Shown here piece after piece: positions 51,304 to 58,947 of a DNA stretch of 64,000 nucleotides (within the stretch, counting starts at the first letter, position 1; the number at the start of each line of letters is the position of its first letter). The notes beneath the pieces are model-generated. The model had not been told where the DNA came from. It did not search any database and saw nothing but the letters and a program-made list of their open reading frames with translations. The position numbers and the translations under genes are program-made. This DNA is from Caenispirillum salinarum_A (GTDB lineage Bacteria; Pseudomonadota; Alphaproteobacteria; Rhodospirillales; Rhodospirillaceae): contig NZ_CP085224.1 in NCBI RefSeq assembly GCF_044803115.1, positions 2,790,001 to 2,854,000 of the forward strand. Direction: 5' to 3'.

Positions 51304-52119
51304 TCAGACCTCGGGGACCATCTGGCTGAGGCGGCCGCCCAGGCGAAGCGGCTCGACGCGGCGCGCGAGGCCGGAGCGATCGTCGGTCTCCACGAACACG
51401 CCGCAGACGGTGGCCGGACCTTCCGCCGGGGCCAGCCGCTCGCCGGGAATCTTGCGGACCAGCTTGCTGACGGCGCCGTCCTTCTTCATGCCGATGACGC
51501 TGTCGTAGTCGCCGCACATGCCGGCGTCGGTCTGGAAGGCGGTGCCGCCGGGCAGGATGGCGTGGTCCGCCGTGGGGATATGGGTGTGGCTGCCGACGAC
51601 AAGGCTCGCCCGGCCGTCGCAGAAGTGGCCGAGGGCGCCCTTCTCGCTGGTGGCCTCGGCATGGACGTCGACCACGATGGCGTCCACCGTCGCGCCCAGG
51701 CGAAAGCGGGCGAATTCCTGTTGCAGGGCGGCGAAAGGATCGTCCAGCGGGTCCATGAACAGCCGCCCCATGACCTGCACCACAAGCACCTTCTTGCCGC
51801 GCCCGGTGGTGTGGATGCAGGCGCCCCGGCCCGGCGTACCCTGCGGATAATTGGCGGGGCGCACCAGGCGCGGCTGCTTGTCGATGTAGGACAGCATCTC
51901 GCGCTGGTCCCAGGCGTGATTGCCCAGCGTGATGACGTCGACGCCGGCCTCAAGCAGGTCCTGGGTGATGCGCACGTTCAGGCCGAAGCCGTGGGCGGCG
52001 TTCTCGCCGTTGACGATCACCGCGTCCAGCTTCAGGTCCTGGCGCAGCTTCGGCACGTACTCCTGCACCGCGTCGCGGCCGGACCGTCCGACCACGTCTC
52101 CCAGATACAGAAGTCTCAT
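51304..52119 (-). CDS. YmdB-like metallophosphoesterase
   Basis: A 271-residue protein of the TIGR00282/YmdB family of calcineurin-like phosphodiesterases. Metal ligands are seen in LYLGDVVGRSGRDA, VNGENAAHGFG, TLGNHAWDQ, VDVHAEATSEK and GSHTHIPTADH. The Bacillus homologue cleaves cyclic nucleotides and affects global gene expression and biofilm formation. AAAGGAAAAGG precedes ATG 52119. That ATG overlaps the stop of the cyclo-ligase gene as ATGA, so the two are translationally coupled, a pairing kept in many alphaproteobacteria. Confidence 0.88.
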   Translation of the reverse strand: MRLLYLGDVVGRSGRDAVQEYVPKLRQDLKLDAVIVNGENAAHGFGLNVRITQDLLEAGVDVITLGNHAWDQREMLSYIDKQPRLVRPANYPQGTPGRGACIHTTGRGKKVLVVQVMGRLFMDPLDDPFAALQQEFARFRLGATVDAIVVDVHAEATSEKGALGHFCDGRASLVVGSHTHIPTADHAILPGGTAFQTDAGMCGDYDSVIGMKKDGAVSKLVRKIPGERLAPAEGPATVCGVFVETDDRSGLARRVEPLRLGGRLSQMVPEV

Positions 52120-52718
52120 GCCTTTTCCTTTCGCCTGTTCACCACGATGATCCCGCGTTCCGTGGCGATCCAGTCGAGCGGTTCGTCGTGCGCTTCTTCG
52201 GGCACCTGGGGCAGCTCCTGCCCCGCATAGGCGACGCCGATGGAGAGAATGTCGGTATCGACGCGCAAAGCTGCCAGGGTGCGGTCGTAAAATCCACCCC
52301 CATAGCCGAGCCGGCCGCCGGCGCGGTCGAAGGCGACCAGCGGCACCAGCACGACCGAAGGCGTCACCTCGCCTGCGTCGGACCGGGGATGGCGGGTGCC
52401 GAAGACGCCGTCCTCCAGCGCCATGCCGGGATGCCAGCGGCGGAAGGTCAGCGCCGCGTCGCGGGCCCCGACCACGGGCAGGGCGGCCGTCGCGCCCGCC
52501 TCCACCACGGCGGTGAGCAGCGGCAGGACGTCGATCTCCTCGCGCATGGGCCAGAATCCGGCGACGACGCTTTGCGGCCCGATGTGCCAGTGTTTGGTCA
52601 CCACGTCCCGCAGGCCCAGCCCCGCGCGCCCCCGTCCGGCCTGTTCGGCCACGGCAGGACGCCTTGCCAGACACTCGGCGCGCAGGCGCTTCTTGGTCTC
52701 GGCAAGGTCGGCGGTCAT
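52116..52718 (-). CDS. 5-formyltetrahydrofolate cyclo-ligase
   Basis: A 200-residue enzyme (YgfA/Fau family) that converts 5-formyl-THF to 5,10-methenyl-THF using ATP. The family signatures are FWPMREEIDVLPLL for folate binding, and RLGYGGGFYDRTLA for ATP binding. Arg/Lys residues near the start (KKRLRAECLARR) are typical. The gene lies downstream of a probable 6S RNA and zapA, as in many proteobacteria, and overlaps the YmdB-like gene. Confidence 0.93.
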   Translation of the reverse strand: MTADLAETKKRLRAECLARRPAVAEQAGRGRAGLGLRDVVTKHWHIGPQSVVAGFWPMREEIDVLPLLTAVVEAGATAALPVVGARDAALTFRRWHPGMALEDGVFGTRHPRSDAGEVTPSVVLVPLVAFDRAGGRLGYGGGFYDRTLAALRVDTDILSIGVAYAGQELPQVPEEAHDEPLDWIATERGIIVVNRRKEKA

Positions 52719-52749
52719 GGGTCGGGATTACCGGCTGGTGGACGGTGGG

Positions 52750-52867
52750 GAAGAAAGGGATGCGAAGCCACCCTGGCCGTCGGCTCTACGCGACCTCCAC
52801 ATGGGCCACGAGCAACTACGTGGGTGCCGTGTAGTAAGGCCAGGGCCCTACCAGGGACAGCTCCCTA
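52750..52867 (-). ncRNA. ssrS: Probable 6S RNA
   Basis: Between zapA and the cyclo-ligase gene, on the same strand, lies a strongly self-complementary stretch of about 118 bases. The ends pair (AGGGA with TCCCT, CCCTGGCC with GGCCAGGG), the 5' arm has a small CCC-GGG hairpin after GAGCTGT, and the centre forms further stems (CCACG/CGTGG and CTAC/GTAG). This long interrupted hairpin with a 5' GAG-TGT and a 3' GCATC-C imitates E. coli 6S RNA, which sequesters sigma-70 RNA polymerase, and zapA-ssrS-ygfA is its conserved location. A perfect TATAAT lies seven bases upstream. It is shorter than the usual 150-190 bases, so the ends are uncertain. Confidence 0.68.
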
Positions 52868-52873
52868 TCTATG

Positions 52874-52879
52874 ATTATA
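52874..52879 (-). promoter_or_regulatory. Consensus -10 element of the probable 6S RNA
   Basis: TATAAT on the minus strand (52879-52874), the only perfect -10 hexamer I notice in this GC-rich part of the window. A matching -35 hexamer is not obvious at 17 bases. Transcription would begin near 52867. Confidence 0.55.
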
Positions 52880-52931
52880 GCCCCCGGGAGTTGTGCGGCC
52901 TAACGTACCGGGCAGCCTCGCAGGATCATAC

Positions 52932-53258
52932 CTAGGACTGTTCGAGGCGCTGCGCAACGGTGTTGATGCGCTCGGAGACATTCTCCAGCTTTTCCACCAC
53001 CTCGGACTCGGCCTGCTCGCGGGCCTCGCCGTCGCCCCTTAGGTGTTCAAGCTCGCCCTGCGCGTCAGTCAGTTCGTCGGCGACCATGAGGGCCGTCATG
53101 ACCAGCAGCAGGCTGTCGCTGACGGTGCCCACGTCGCGGGTGATGCCGCGCGCCTTGTCGTCGAGCATGCGGCCGAGTTGGAGGATGTGCTCCTCCTGCC
53201 CGTCGTCGCAGGCGACGGTGTAGGCGCGCTCGTTGATGGTGACGGTAACCTGCCCCAA
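52932..53258 (-). CDS. zapA: Cell division protein ZapA
   Basis: A 108-residue protein that stabilises the FtsZ ring. The N-terminal strand pair VTVTINERAYTVACDDGQEEHI and the following helix are typical, and the C-terminal half is a dimerising coiled coil. Length is usual. It follows the coiled-coil gene after 46 bases and precedes the probable 6S RNA, the conserved neighbourhood of zapA in proteobacteria. Confidence 0.93.
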   Translation of the reverse strand: MGQVTVTINERAYTVACDDGQEEHILQLGRMLDDKARGITRDVGTVSDSLLLVMTALMVADELTDAQGELEHLRGDGEAREQAESEVVEKLENVSERINTVAQRLEQS

Positions 53259-53304
53259 GATGTCCCCCTGCGTGGTGTCGACGATGACGCGCCGGCCGCG
53301 GCCC

Positions 53305-54102
53305 TCAGCGCTCCAGGACCGCCTTCAGGCGGCCGATGGTGGTGTCCAGCCGGCCGCTGATGCGTCCCGAGGCCTCCTTGAGGCGCGCGTGGTCGGCCTC
53401 CAGCGCCTGGAGACGCTCGGACAGGCGGGTCCGCTCGGCGCGCACCTCCGCCAGTTCGGTGGTCAGACGCTCGACCTCCGCCTTTGCGGCATCCAGGCCG
53501 TCCGACGCGCCGGTCTGCGCCTCCAGGTCCGCGGCGCGGGCGGTGGCCTCGGAAAGCTGTTCGGACAGGCGGTCGCGCTCGGCCGTCACGACCTCCACCT
53601 GCTCCCGCGCCGCCGCCAGATCGGCCTCGGCGCTGGTCTCGGCCATGGTGCGCAGGCGCTCCACCTCGGCCGACAGGCGGTCGCGCTCGGCCTGGGTGTC
53701 GCCCAGTTCCGTGTCCAGGCGCTCGGCCTCGGCCTGAACGGCGCGCAACTCGCCCAGCAATTCCTCGCGATCCTCGGCGGCCTGGCCGCGCTGGGCGTCG
53801 GCCATGCGGGCGTTTTCCGCCTGGGCACGGGCGAGCTGGTTGCGCAGAGTCTCGATCTCGGTCTTGAGCCGCCCGTTCTCCTCGGCCAGCGCGGCATCGC
53901 CCGAGCGCGCCTGTTCCAGCGCCGCGACGGCCTGGTCGCGATCCTCGGCGGCGCGGTCGCGCTCGGCGATCAGGGCCGCGCGCTCCTCCTCGAAGCCCGT
54001 CGCGTTGGCGGCGGCGGCGTCCTCCAGGCGTTGCAGGGCCTCGACCAGGCCCTCCACCGCACCGTCAATCCGCTTGAGCTTATAGATCGCGATATTTTCC
54101 AA
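53305..54102 (-). CDS. Long coiled-coil protein next to zapA
   Basis: A 265-residue protein predicted to be almost wholly coiled coil: heptads of Leu, Ala and Glu run from about residue 15 to 250, with repeated ERDRLSEQL-like units. No enzymatic domain, signal or membrane segment is visible. Small coiled-coil proteins (DUF4164-like) often sit beside zapA in alphaproteobacteria and may join the division complex in a ZapB-like way; this is inference from context. The start is TTG at 54102, because an in-frame TAA lies just upstream and no ATG occurs before the coiled coil; the ribosome-binding site is weak. Confidence 0.7.
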   Translation of the reverse strand: MENIAIYKLKRIDGAVEGLVEALQRLEDAAAANATGFEEERAALIAERDRAAEDRDQAVAALEQARSGDAALAEENGRLKTEIETLRNQLARAQAENARMADAQRGQAAEDREELLGELRAVQAEAERLDTELGDTQAERDRLSAEVERLRTMAETSAEADLAAAREQVEVVTAERDRLSEQLSEATARAADLEAQTGASDGLDAAKAEVERLTTELAEVRAERTRLSERLQALEADHARLKEASGRISGRLDTTIGRLKAVLER

Positions 54103-54185
54103 GGCTCTATCGCTTTATGCTTGAGTTTGATCTAAGATTATTCGCGATTGAACGCCTGCGTCAACCGCACAGGCGTGAGGAAGCC

Positions 54186-54620
54186 GTGACGTCTGATCCC
54201 AACGCGCCACCGCGCATCATCGTCCACACTCCCGCCCATGCGCAGGCGGCCCTGGCTGCCGCGCGGGCCGCTGACCGCTCCGTCATCCTGCAAAGCCCGC
54301 CGCGCTGCGCCCTGATCCAGGGGGCCGCCTGGTTCCGCACGCTGATCGAGGCGGCCCGTGCGCAGGTCCCGGATGCGGATGCCCTGGCGGTCCTGGACTG
54401 CGGCGACGCGCCGGGCCTGGCGCTCACCGCGTTGCGCGACGGGGCCGAGGCGGTGCGGCTGGAGGCGGCCGATCCCGCCCGCGCCGCCGTCGCCGATATC
54501 GCGGACCAGTTGGGAGTCCGGCTCGACGAAGGGCCTGCGGCGCCGGTACTCGATCTTCTGGACGCCCGCGATCCGGCAGAGGCCTGCCGCCGATTTTTCT
54601 CAAGCGGGCTGGAGGTGTAG
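54186..54620 (+). CDS. Unknown protein, possibly a TIM-barrel-like fragment
   Basis: A 144-residue protein of unknown function. The GTG at 54186 has GAGGAA immediately upstream and is better than the distant ATG at 54117. The sequence alternates strands and helices (IIVHTPAHAQAAL, SVILQSPPRCAL, LAVLDCGDAPGLALTAL, AVRLEA), a regular alpha/beta pattern without a nucleotide-binding motif. It sits 58 bases before the thiamine-phosphate-synthase-like gene in the same direction. I do not recognise a family. Confidence 0.6.
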   Translation: MTSDPNAPPRIIVHTPAHAQAALAAARAADRSVILQSPPRCALIQGAAWFRTLIEAARAQVPDADALAVLDCGDAPGLALTALRDGAEAVRLEAADPARAAVADIADQLGVRLDEGPAAPVLDLLDARDPAEACRRFFSSGLEV

Positions 54621-54678
54621 CGCGGCCTCGGGTATGTAGGGGCCAAACACTCCCTGCATTCCGACTGGACCCGCCGAC

Positions 54679-55470
54679 ATGGCCGAGCGCGACGACGACA
54701 ATCCCGAAGACCTGGACGACCTGGACGACCTCGACGACCTGGAGGCCTTCGACGACGAGGACGAGGACGACGAGGGGCTGAACGGCACCGAGGTGCCCAA
54801 CCTGGAAACCATGGTCGGCATGGTCGAGCGCGAGCCCTGCCGGCTGTACCTCATTACGCCCCCGCGCCTCGACGACCTGGACAGCTTCGCCGACACGCTG
54901 GCGCGCACGCTGGATGCGGGCGACTGCGCGGCGCTGCAAATCCGCCTGAAGGACGTCGACGACGACACGGTCAGGCGCGCCGTCGACCGCCTGCGCCCCA
55001 TCGCCCAGGATCGCGACGTCGCCGTGCTGCTCAACGACCGGCCGGACCTGGCGAAGCAGACCGGCTGCGACGGCGCCCACATCGGGCAGGAGGACACTCC
55101 CTACAGCGAGGCGCGGCGCGTTCTGGGCGAGGATGCGATCGTCGGCGTCACCTGCCACGACAGCCGCCACCTGGCCATGGTCGCCGCCGAGGACGGGGCC
55201 GACTACGTGGCCTTCGGCGCCTTCTATCCGACGCTGACCAAAGACCCCAAGGCCGCGGCCGAACTGGATATCCTGAGGTGGTGGCAGGTGATGATGCAGG
55301 TCCCCTGCGTCGCCATCGGCGGCATCACGCCGGACAACGCCCGACCGGTCGTCGAGGCCGGCGCGGACTTCCTGGCCGTCTGCGGCGGCGTGTGGAACCA
55401 TGCCGAAGGACCCGAAGCCGCCGTGAAGACGCTCAACGCCATCATGGCGGAGATCACGGGCACCGTCTGA
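54679..55470 (+). CDS. thiE: Thiamine-phosphate-synthase-like protein with acidic leader
   Basis: A 263-residue protein. From about residue 50 it follows the ThiE TIM barrel: LYLITPPRLDDLDSFADTL, LQIRLKDVDDDTVRRAV, VLLNDRPDLAKQTGCDGAHI, GVTCHDSRHLAM, VAFGAFYPTLTKDP and AIGGITPDNARPVVEAGAD. ThiE couples the thiazole and pyrimidine halves of thiamine. The usual strand-end GQ/ED motif (HIGQEDTPY) is present. Residues 4-36 are an extra Asp/Glu tract made by tandem GACCTGGAC repeats. No other thi gene is nearby, and in several alphaproteobacteria such solitary copies may have another use, so the symbol is tentative. Confidence 0.75.
   Translation: MAERDDDNPEDLDDLDDLDDLEAFDDEDEDDEGLNGTEVPNLETMVGMVEREPCRLYLITPPRLDDLDSFADTLARTLDAGDCAALQIRLKDVDDDTVRRAVDRLRPIAQDRDVAVLLNDRPDLAKQTGCDGAHIGQEDTPYSEARRVLGEDAIVGVTCHDSRHLAMVAAEDGADYVAFGAFYPTLTKDPKAAAELDILRWWQVMMQVPCVAIGGITPDNARPVVEAGADFLAVCGGVWNHAEGPEAAVKTLNAIMAEITGTV
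54707..54778. repeat. Tandem Asp-Leu-Asp coding repeat
   Basis: Four near-identical copies of GACCTGGACGAC (some with CTC for CTG) are followed by GACGAGGAC units. They encode the acidic leader of the ThiE-like protein and could vary by slippage. Confidence 0.7.
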
Positions 55471-55562
55471 TCCCGGTCCGGGGATGACGGCGCGGCTGGC
55501 GGTCCCCATCTTGGATGGACTGCCCGCCCCGACCGCTCCCCGAGGCCGAGAACCCGTCCGCC

Positions 55563-56498
55563 ATGACCGCCCCCGCCGCACCGGCTGTCCAGGCCGGCAC
55601 CAGCATCACGCTCCTGAAAGGGGCGGCGCGACTGCTGCCGGGCGAGCGGCGGCGGGATGTGCTGGCGCTGGGCGATGCGTGCCTCGCCGCCGGCGCCCTG
55701 GCCGCCCAGCGCACCGGCCGTCATGCGGCGCGCATCCGCCTCCGCCGCCTGCGGGCCGCCCTGCGCGCCAAGGAGGCCGCCGACGATCTGGCCGCGCCCT
55801 TTCTCGACCTGCACGCGCGGTGCGGCCTGCGGCTCGACATGGCGGAGCTGTTCGTCACGACGCTGCTGCGGGACACGGAAGACCCCGTGATCGAGACGTG
55901 GAACGGGCTTATCCGCTACTGCCACGGCTCGGGCGGAACGGTGGCCGTCATGCTCGGGCCCGTCCTGGGAGCTGCGGCCGAGGCCGAGGACGTGCTGCCG
56001 TTCGCCATCGACCTGGGCATTGCCGTGCGCCTGGTGGACATCGCCCGTGACGTGCGCCATGACGCCGAATGCGGGCGCGTCTACCTGCCCGCCGCCCTTC
56101 TGCCCCGCTCCGTCACGCCGGAACGCCTGGCCGAAGGGGCGCCGGCCGCCGTTGCGGCCGCGCACGGAGCCGCGCAAAAACTGTTGAAGCGCGCCGCCGT
56201 CCATTTCCGCAGCGCGGAGTCGGGGCTGTCCGCCCTGCCTCCCCGCTCGCGCGCCGCCGTGCTCGTCGCCATCCGCCAGCACGAAGCGCTGGGCGGGCGC
56301 ATCGCCGACGCCGCGCCCGAGACATGGTGGCAGCGTCCCACCACGTTGCCGGCCATGGGCCGCACATGGCGCACAGGGCGCACGCTGGCAGGCTTTGCCA
56401 CCGACAGCCGACTGCGCAACGGGCACCAGCCGCCGCCCGAGCACGTCGCCGCCCTGCACCGGCCGCTGCGCGGGCTGCCGGGCGTGCCGCGCCCGTAG
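55563..56498 (+). CDS. Squalene/phytoene-synthase-family protein, first Asp motif missing
   Basis: A 311-residue protein with the isoprenoid synthase fold of head-to-head condensing enzymes. The second aspartate-rich region is good: LVDIARDVRHDAECGRVYLP (family LTNILRDVGEDARRGR-YLP), and YCHGSGGTVAVMLGP matches the helix before it. In contrast, where the first motif (an Asp-Asp-x-x-Asp after YAFCR) should be, the sequence is LALGDACLAAGALAA, with the acids gone. It may therefore have lost condensing activity or act on another substrate. The start at 55563 is a best guess; ATG 55515 is in frame. No carotenoid or hopanoid gene is adjacent. Confidence 0.7.
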   Translation: MTAPAAPAVQAGTSITLLKGAARLLPGERRRDVLALGDACLAAGALAAQRTGRHAARIRLRRLRAALRAKEAADDLAAPFLDLHARCGLRLDMAELFVTTLLRDTEDPVIETWNGLIRYCHGSGGTVAVMLGPVLGAAAEAEDVLPFAIDLGIAVRLVDIARDVRHDAECGRVYLPAALLPRSVTPERLAEGAPAAVAAAHGAAQKLLKRAAVHFRSAESGLSALPPRSRAAVLVAIRQHEALGGRIADAAPETWWQRPTTLPAMGRTWRTGRTLAGFATDSRLRNGHQPPPEHVAALHRPLRGLPGVPRP

Positions 56499-56517
56499 GG
56501 CTCTCTGTTGCTCTCTG

Positions 56518-57528
56518 TTATAGAGTCCCGTCCCGCACGACCCGGTGAACGAAGGCCAGTTTCGCCACCACCACATCCGACAGCACAAAAGGATAAAGGT
56601 CGGGCTGTCCCATGCTGCGGTTCAGGCTGTTGACGGCCACCGTCAGGGGCACCCAGGCCTCCAGGATGCGGTCCAGCTCGGGTTCGGCGTAGGGGTCGAA
56701 ATCGGCGGCCAGCCTTGCGTCGTCGCCGCCGGCGCGGGGCCGGCTGCGCAGGCCGAAGGCGTAGGCGGTCTCCAGCGCGTCAACGATGTGAAGATAGTGC
56801 GCGAAGCACTCCGCCCAGTCCTCCCAGGGATGGGAGGCGGCGTAGCGGCTGATGAATTTGCCGCGCCAGGCGCCGTCGTCGGGCGCGTCGTAATGCGCCT
56901 GAAGCGCCTGCGCGTAGTCCACCGTCTCGTCCCCGAACAGGGCGCGGAAGTCCGCCAGCGCCGGCCCGTCCTTCACGCGCAGGTCCCACACCCAATGACC
57001 CACCTCGTGCCGGAAATGGCCGAGCAGGGTGCGGAAGGGTTCGGCCATGGTGTCGCGCTGGCGTTCACGCTCCACCGGGTCGGCCTCGGCAATGTTGATG
57101 GTGACGACGCCGCCGGCATGGCCGGTCATCACCTCGCGGAACTGCGGATCGGGGTCGGCCAGGAAGTCGAAGGCAAGTCCGGCCTCCGGCGACTCGGTCT
57201 TGGGCGTCAGCGGCAGGCCCAGCCGCATGAGACTGTAGACCGCCCGGTGCTTGGCGGCCTCCAGCCGGCGCCAGAGGACGACGTGATCGTCGGCGGCAAG
57301 GTCGGGAATGGTGCGGTTGAGCCGACAGGCGCGGCAGAAGGCCTGCCCCGGCTCCGCCAGCCAATTGCAGGCGCCGTGCGCCGCATTGGCGCACAGGGCG
57401 TCACCGTTCTCCGGCGAGCGCAGGCGCAGGGCATCCGGCTCGAAGGCCAGCGCGGCGCCGCAGGTCTCGCAGCGGGTGTTCTCGAAGTACAGCAGGCTGC
57501 CGCAGGTGTCGCACTCGAACAGGCGCAT
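56518..57528 (-). CDS. Zinc-ribbon metallopeptidase-like protein
   Basis: A 336-residue protein. The N-terminus is a zinc ribbon (FECDTCGSLLYFENTRCETCG) followed by a second Cys cluster (CANAAHGACNW and FCRACRLNR). The middle carries HEVGHWVWDL, a classical H-E-x-x-H zinc-protease core, with a downstream EDWAECFAHYLHI that could give the third ligand and the Glu. This is the layout of the family annotated as putative zinc-binding metallopeptidases. No signal peptide, so cytosolic. GGGAGAG precedes ATG 57528. Substrate unknown; the gene follows the OmpR-type regulator by 47 bases and may be co-transcribed. Confidence 0.82.
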   Translation of the reverse strand: MRLFECDTCGSLLYFENTRCETCGAALAFEPDALRLRSPENGDALCANAAHGACNWLAEPGQAFCRACRLNRTIPDLAADDHVVLWRRLEAAKHRAVYSLMRLGLPLTPKTESPEAGLAFDFLADPDPQFREVMTGHAGGVVTINIAEADPVERERQRDTMAEPFRTLLGHFRHEVGHWVWDLRVKDGPALADFRALFGDETVDYAQALQAHYDAPDDGAWRGKFISRYAASHPWEDWAECFAHYLHIVDALETAYAFGLRSRPRAGGDDARLAADFDPYAEPELDRILEAWVPLTVAVNSLNRSMGQPDLYPFVLSDVVVAKLAFVHRVVRDGTL

Positions 57529-57575
57529 GGCCAACTCTCCCAGGAAAACCGTCCCAAGGGGAACGCCGGCGGCGG

Positions 57576-58307
57576 TCAGTACGGCAATTCGCCGAACATG
57601 TATCCTTCGCCGTAGACGGTGACGATCAGTTCCGGGTGCGCGGGGTTGGGCTCGATCTTCTTGCGCAGGCGCCCGATCAGCACGTCGACGGTGCGGTCCG
57701 TCGGGTTCCAGCCGCGGCCGACGGCGTCCATGAGCGCGTCGCGGCTCATCACGCGGCCGGGATTGTCCACCAGCGCCTTGAGGACCGCCGCCTCCTGCCG
57801 GGTCAACATCACCGGCTGCTCGTCGGCGCCGATCAGCAGCCGCTTGCCGTGGTCGAACACCCAGTCGGCGAAGCGTACCCGGTCCGCCCCCCTGAACACG
57901 GCGGCGGTACCGGCGGTGGACACTCGCCACATCAGATTGCGGCAGCGGACGGCCAGCTCGCGCGGCTCGAAGGGTTTGGTGACGTAGTCGTCGGCACCCA
58001 TCTCCAGCGCCACGATGCGGTCGACCACCTCGGTCCGCGCCGTCAGCGCGATGAGCCCGATGGCGGAAGCCGCCCGCAGGTCGCGGATCAGCATGAGGCC
58101 GTTGCCGTCGGGCAGGTCAAGCTCGGTCGCCACCAGATCGCAGGGCCGCACGTCCATCAGCCCCCGAACGGAAGCAGCATCCGTGGCGCCCAGGGCGTCC
58201 ATGCCGCCGTCCCGCAGGGCGGACACCGCACGTTCGCGCGCCGCTTCGTCGCCATCGACGACGATGATGCACCGCCGGGCACCCTGTTTTCGCGGTTCCT
58301 GCGCCAT
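57576..58307 (-). CDS. OmpR-type response regulator with altered phosphorylation site
   Basis: A 243-residue regulator with a receiver (about 10-125) and an OmpR/PhoB winged helix (about 145-240, ending RTVDVLIGRLRKKIEPNPAH). In the receiver, the phosphoacceptor Asp is replaced by Glu (E62 in DLVATELDLPDGNG) and one of the two acidic pocket residues by Gly (VVDGDE, 18-21). The conserved Thr (89) and Lys (111 in TKPFEP) remain. Glu can mimic phospho-Asp, so the protein may be constantly active or controlled otherwise. No histidine kinase is next to it. It is divergent from the flp pilus genes across a 312-base gap and could control them. Confidence 0.85.
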   Translation of the reverse strand: MAQEPRKQGARRCIIVVDGDEAARERAVSALRDGGMDALGATDAASVRGLMDVRPCDLVATELDLPDGNGLMLIRDLRAASAIGLIALTARTEVVDRIVALEMGADDYVTKPFEPRELAVRCRNLMWRVSTAGTAAVFRGADRVRFADWVFDHGKRLLIGADEQPVMLTRQEAAVLKALVDNPGRVMSRDALMDAVGRGWNPTDRTVDVLIGRLRKKIEPNPAHPELIVTVYGEGYMFGELPY

Positions 58308-58619
58308 GGTCCTCGTCCGTATTTCACTCCCGCGCGCGCGGCGGTTAATCCACCCTTACCGTGTTTTACATTTTCTAGCATTTTTTCTACAAGTGCGTCA
58401 CCTCTTTCACAAACCTTTTTCACATCATCTGGCTATACTCCAAAAGACAGAGGGGGACATAGGCCGATCGGCCAGAGGCATAGGGGCCCCTCCCAACGGA
58501 CCAGCCCCGCCGCGACACCGCGGCAAACGCCTCGCCCACCGGACCGCCGCCTCCCTCGCGGATACAGGTTTCAGACGCGCCGCGATTGCGGCCATGGACT
58601 TAACGCGGAGGATAAGATC
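58308..58619. promoter_or_regulatory. Divergent regulatory region between the OmpR-type gene and flp
   Basis: This 312-base gap has no gene. Its first third is unusually AT-rich. Two direct copies of TTTCACA (58405-58411 and 58418-58424), 13 bases apart, resemble the half-sites that OmpR-family proteins bind; TATACT at 58434-58439 is a possible -10 element for flp. The long leader between it and the flp start codon (about 180 bases) is GC-rich and may be structured. Confidence 0.45.
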
Positions 58620-58802
58620 ATGCGCACCATCATCGCTCGTTTCCGCAAGGACGAATCCGGCGCCACCGCCATCGAATACGGCCTGATCGCCGGCCTGATC
58701 TCCGTCGTCATCATCGGCGGCGTGACCCTGGCGGGCACCGAGATCCAGGCTCTGTTCACCACCATCCAGAACAGCCTGACCGGCGTCGGCACCGGCGCCT
58801 GA
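58620..58802 (+). CDS. flp: Flp-type pilin
   Basis: A 60-residue prepilin of the Tad (widespread colonisation island) type. The leader MRTIIARFRKDESG is cut after G14 by the prepilin peptidase; the mature protein begins ATAIEYGLIAG with the Glu and Tyr at positions 5 and 6 that define Flp pilins. A single hydrophobic helix of about 20 residues follows. GGAGGATAAG lies before ATG 58620. It is the first gene of the pilus operon; a hairpin downstream could keep pilin mRNA far above the assembly genes. Confidence 0.94.
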   Translation: MRTIIARFRKDESGATAIEYGLIAGLISVVIIGGVTLAGTEIQALFTTIQNSLTGVGTGA

Positions 58803-58871
58803 CGCCATCACCACGGCCGCGCGGGCCGCTCCCCCCACGGAACCCCCACAGGCCCGCGCGACCCCACAGGG

Positions 58872-58912
58872 AGCCGGCCGCCGATCCACCGGCGGCCGGC
58901 TTTCCTCGTTTC
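58872..58912 (+). terminator. Strong hairpin between flp and cpaA
   Basis: A perfect 12-bp stem (58872-58883 with 58890-58901) and six-base loop, followed by TTCCTCGTTT. It probably terminates most transcripts after flp, or protects the pilin mRNA 3' end, with read-through into cpaA. Confidence 0.8.
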
Positions 58913-58947
58913 CGCCCGATCCCCTTCCGTCAGGGAGCAGGTCCGCC

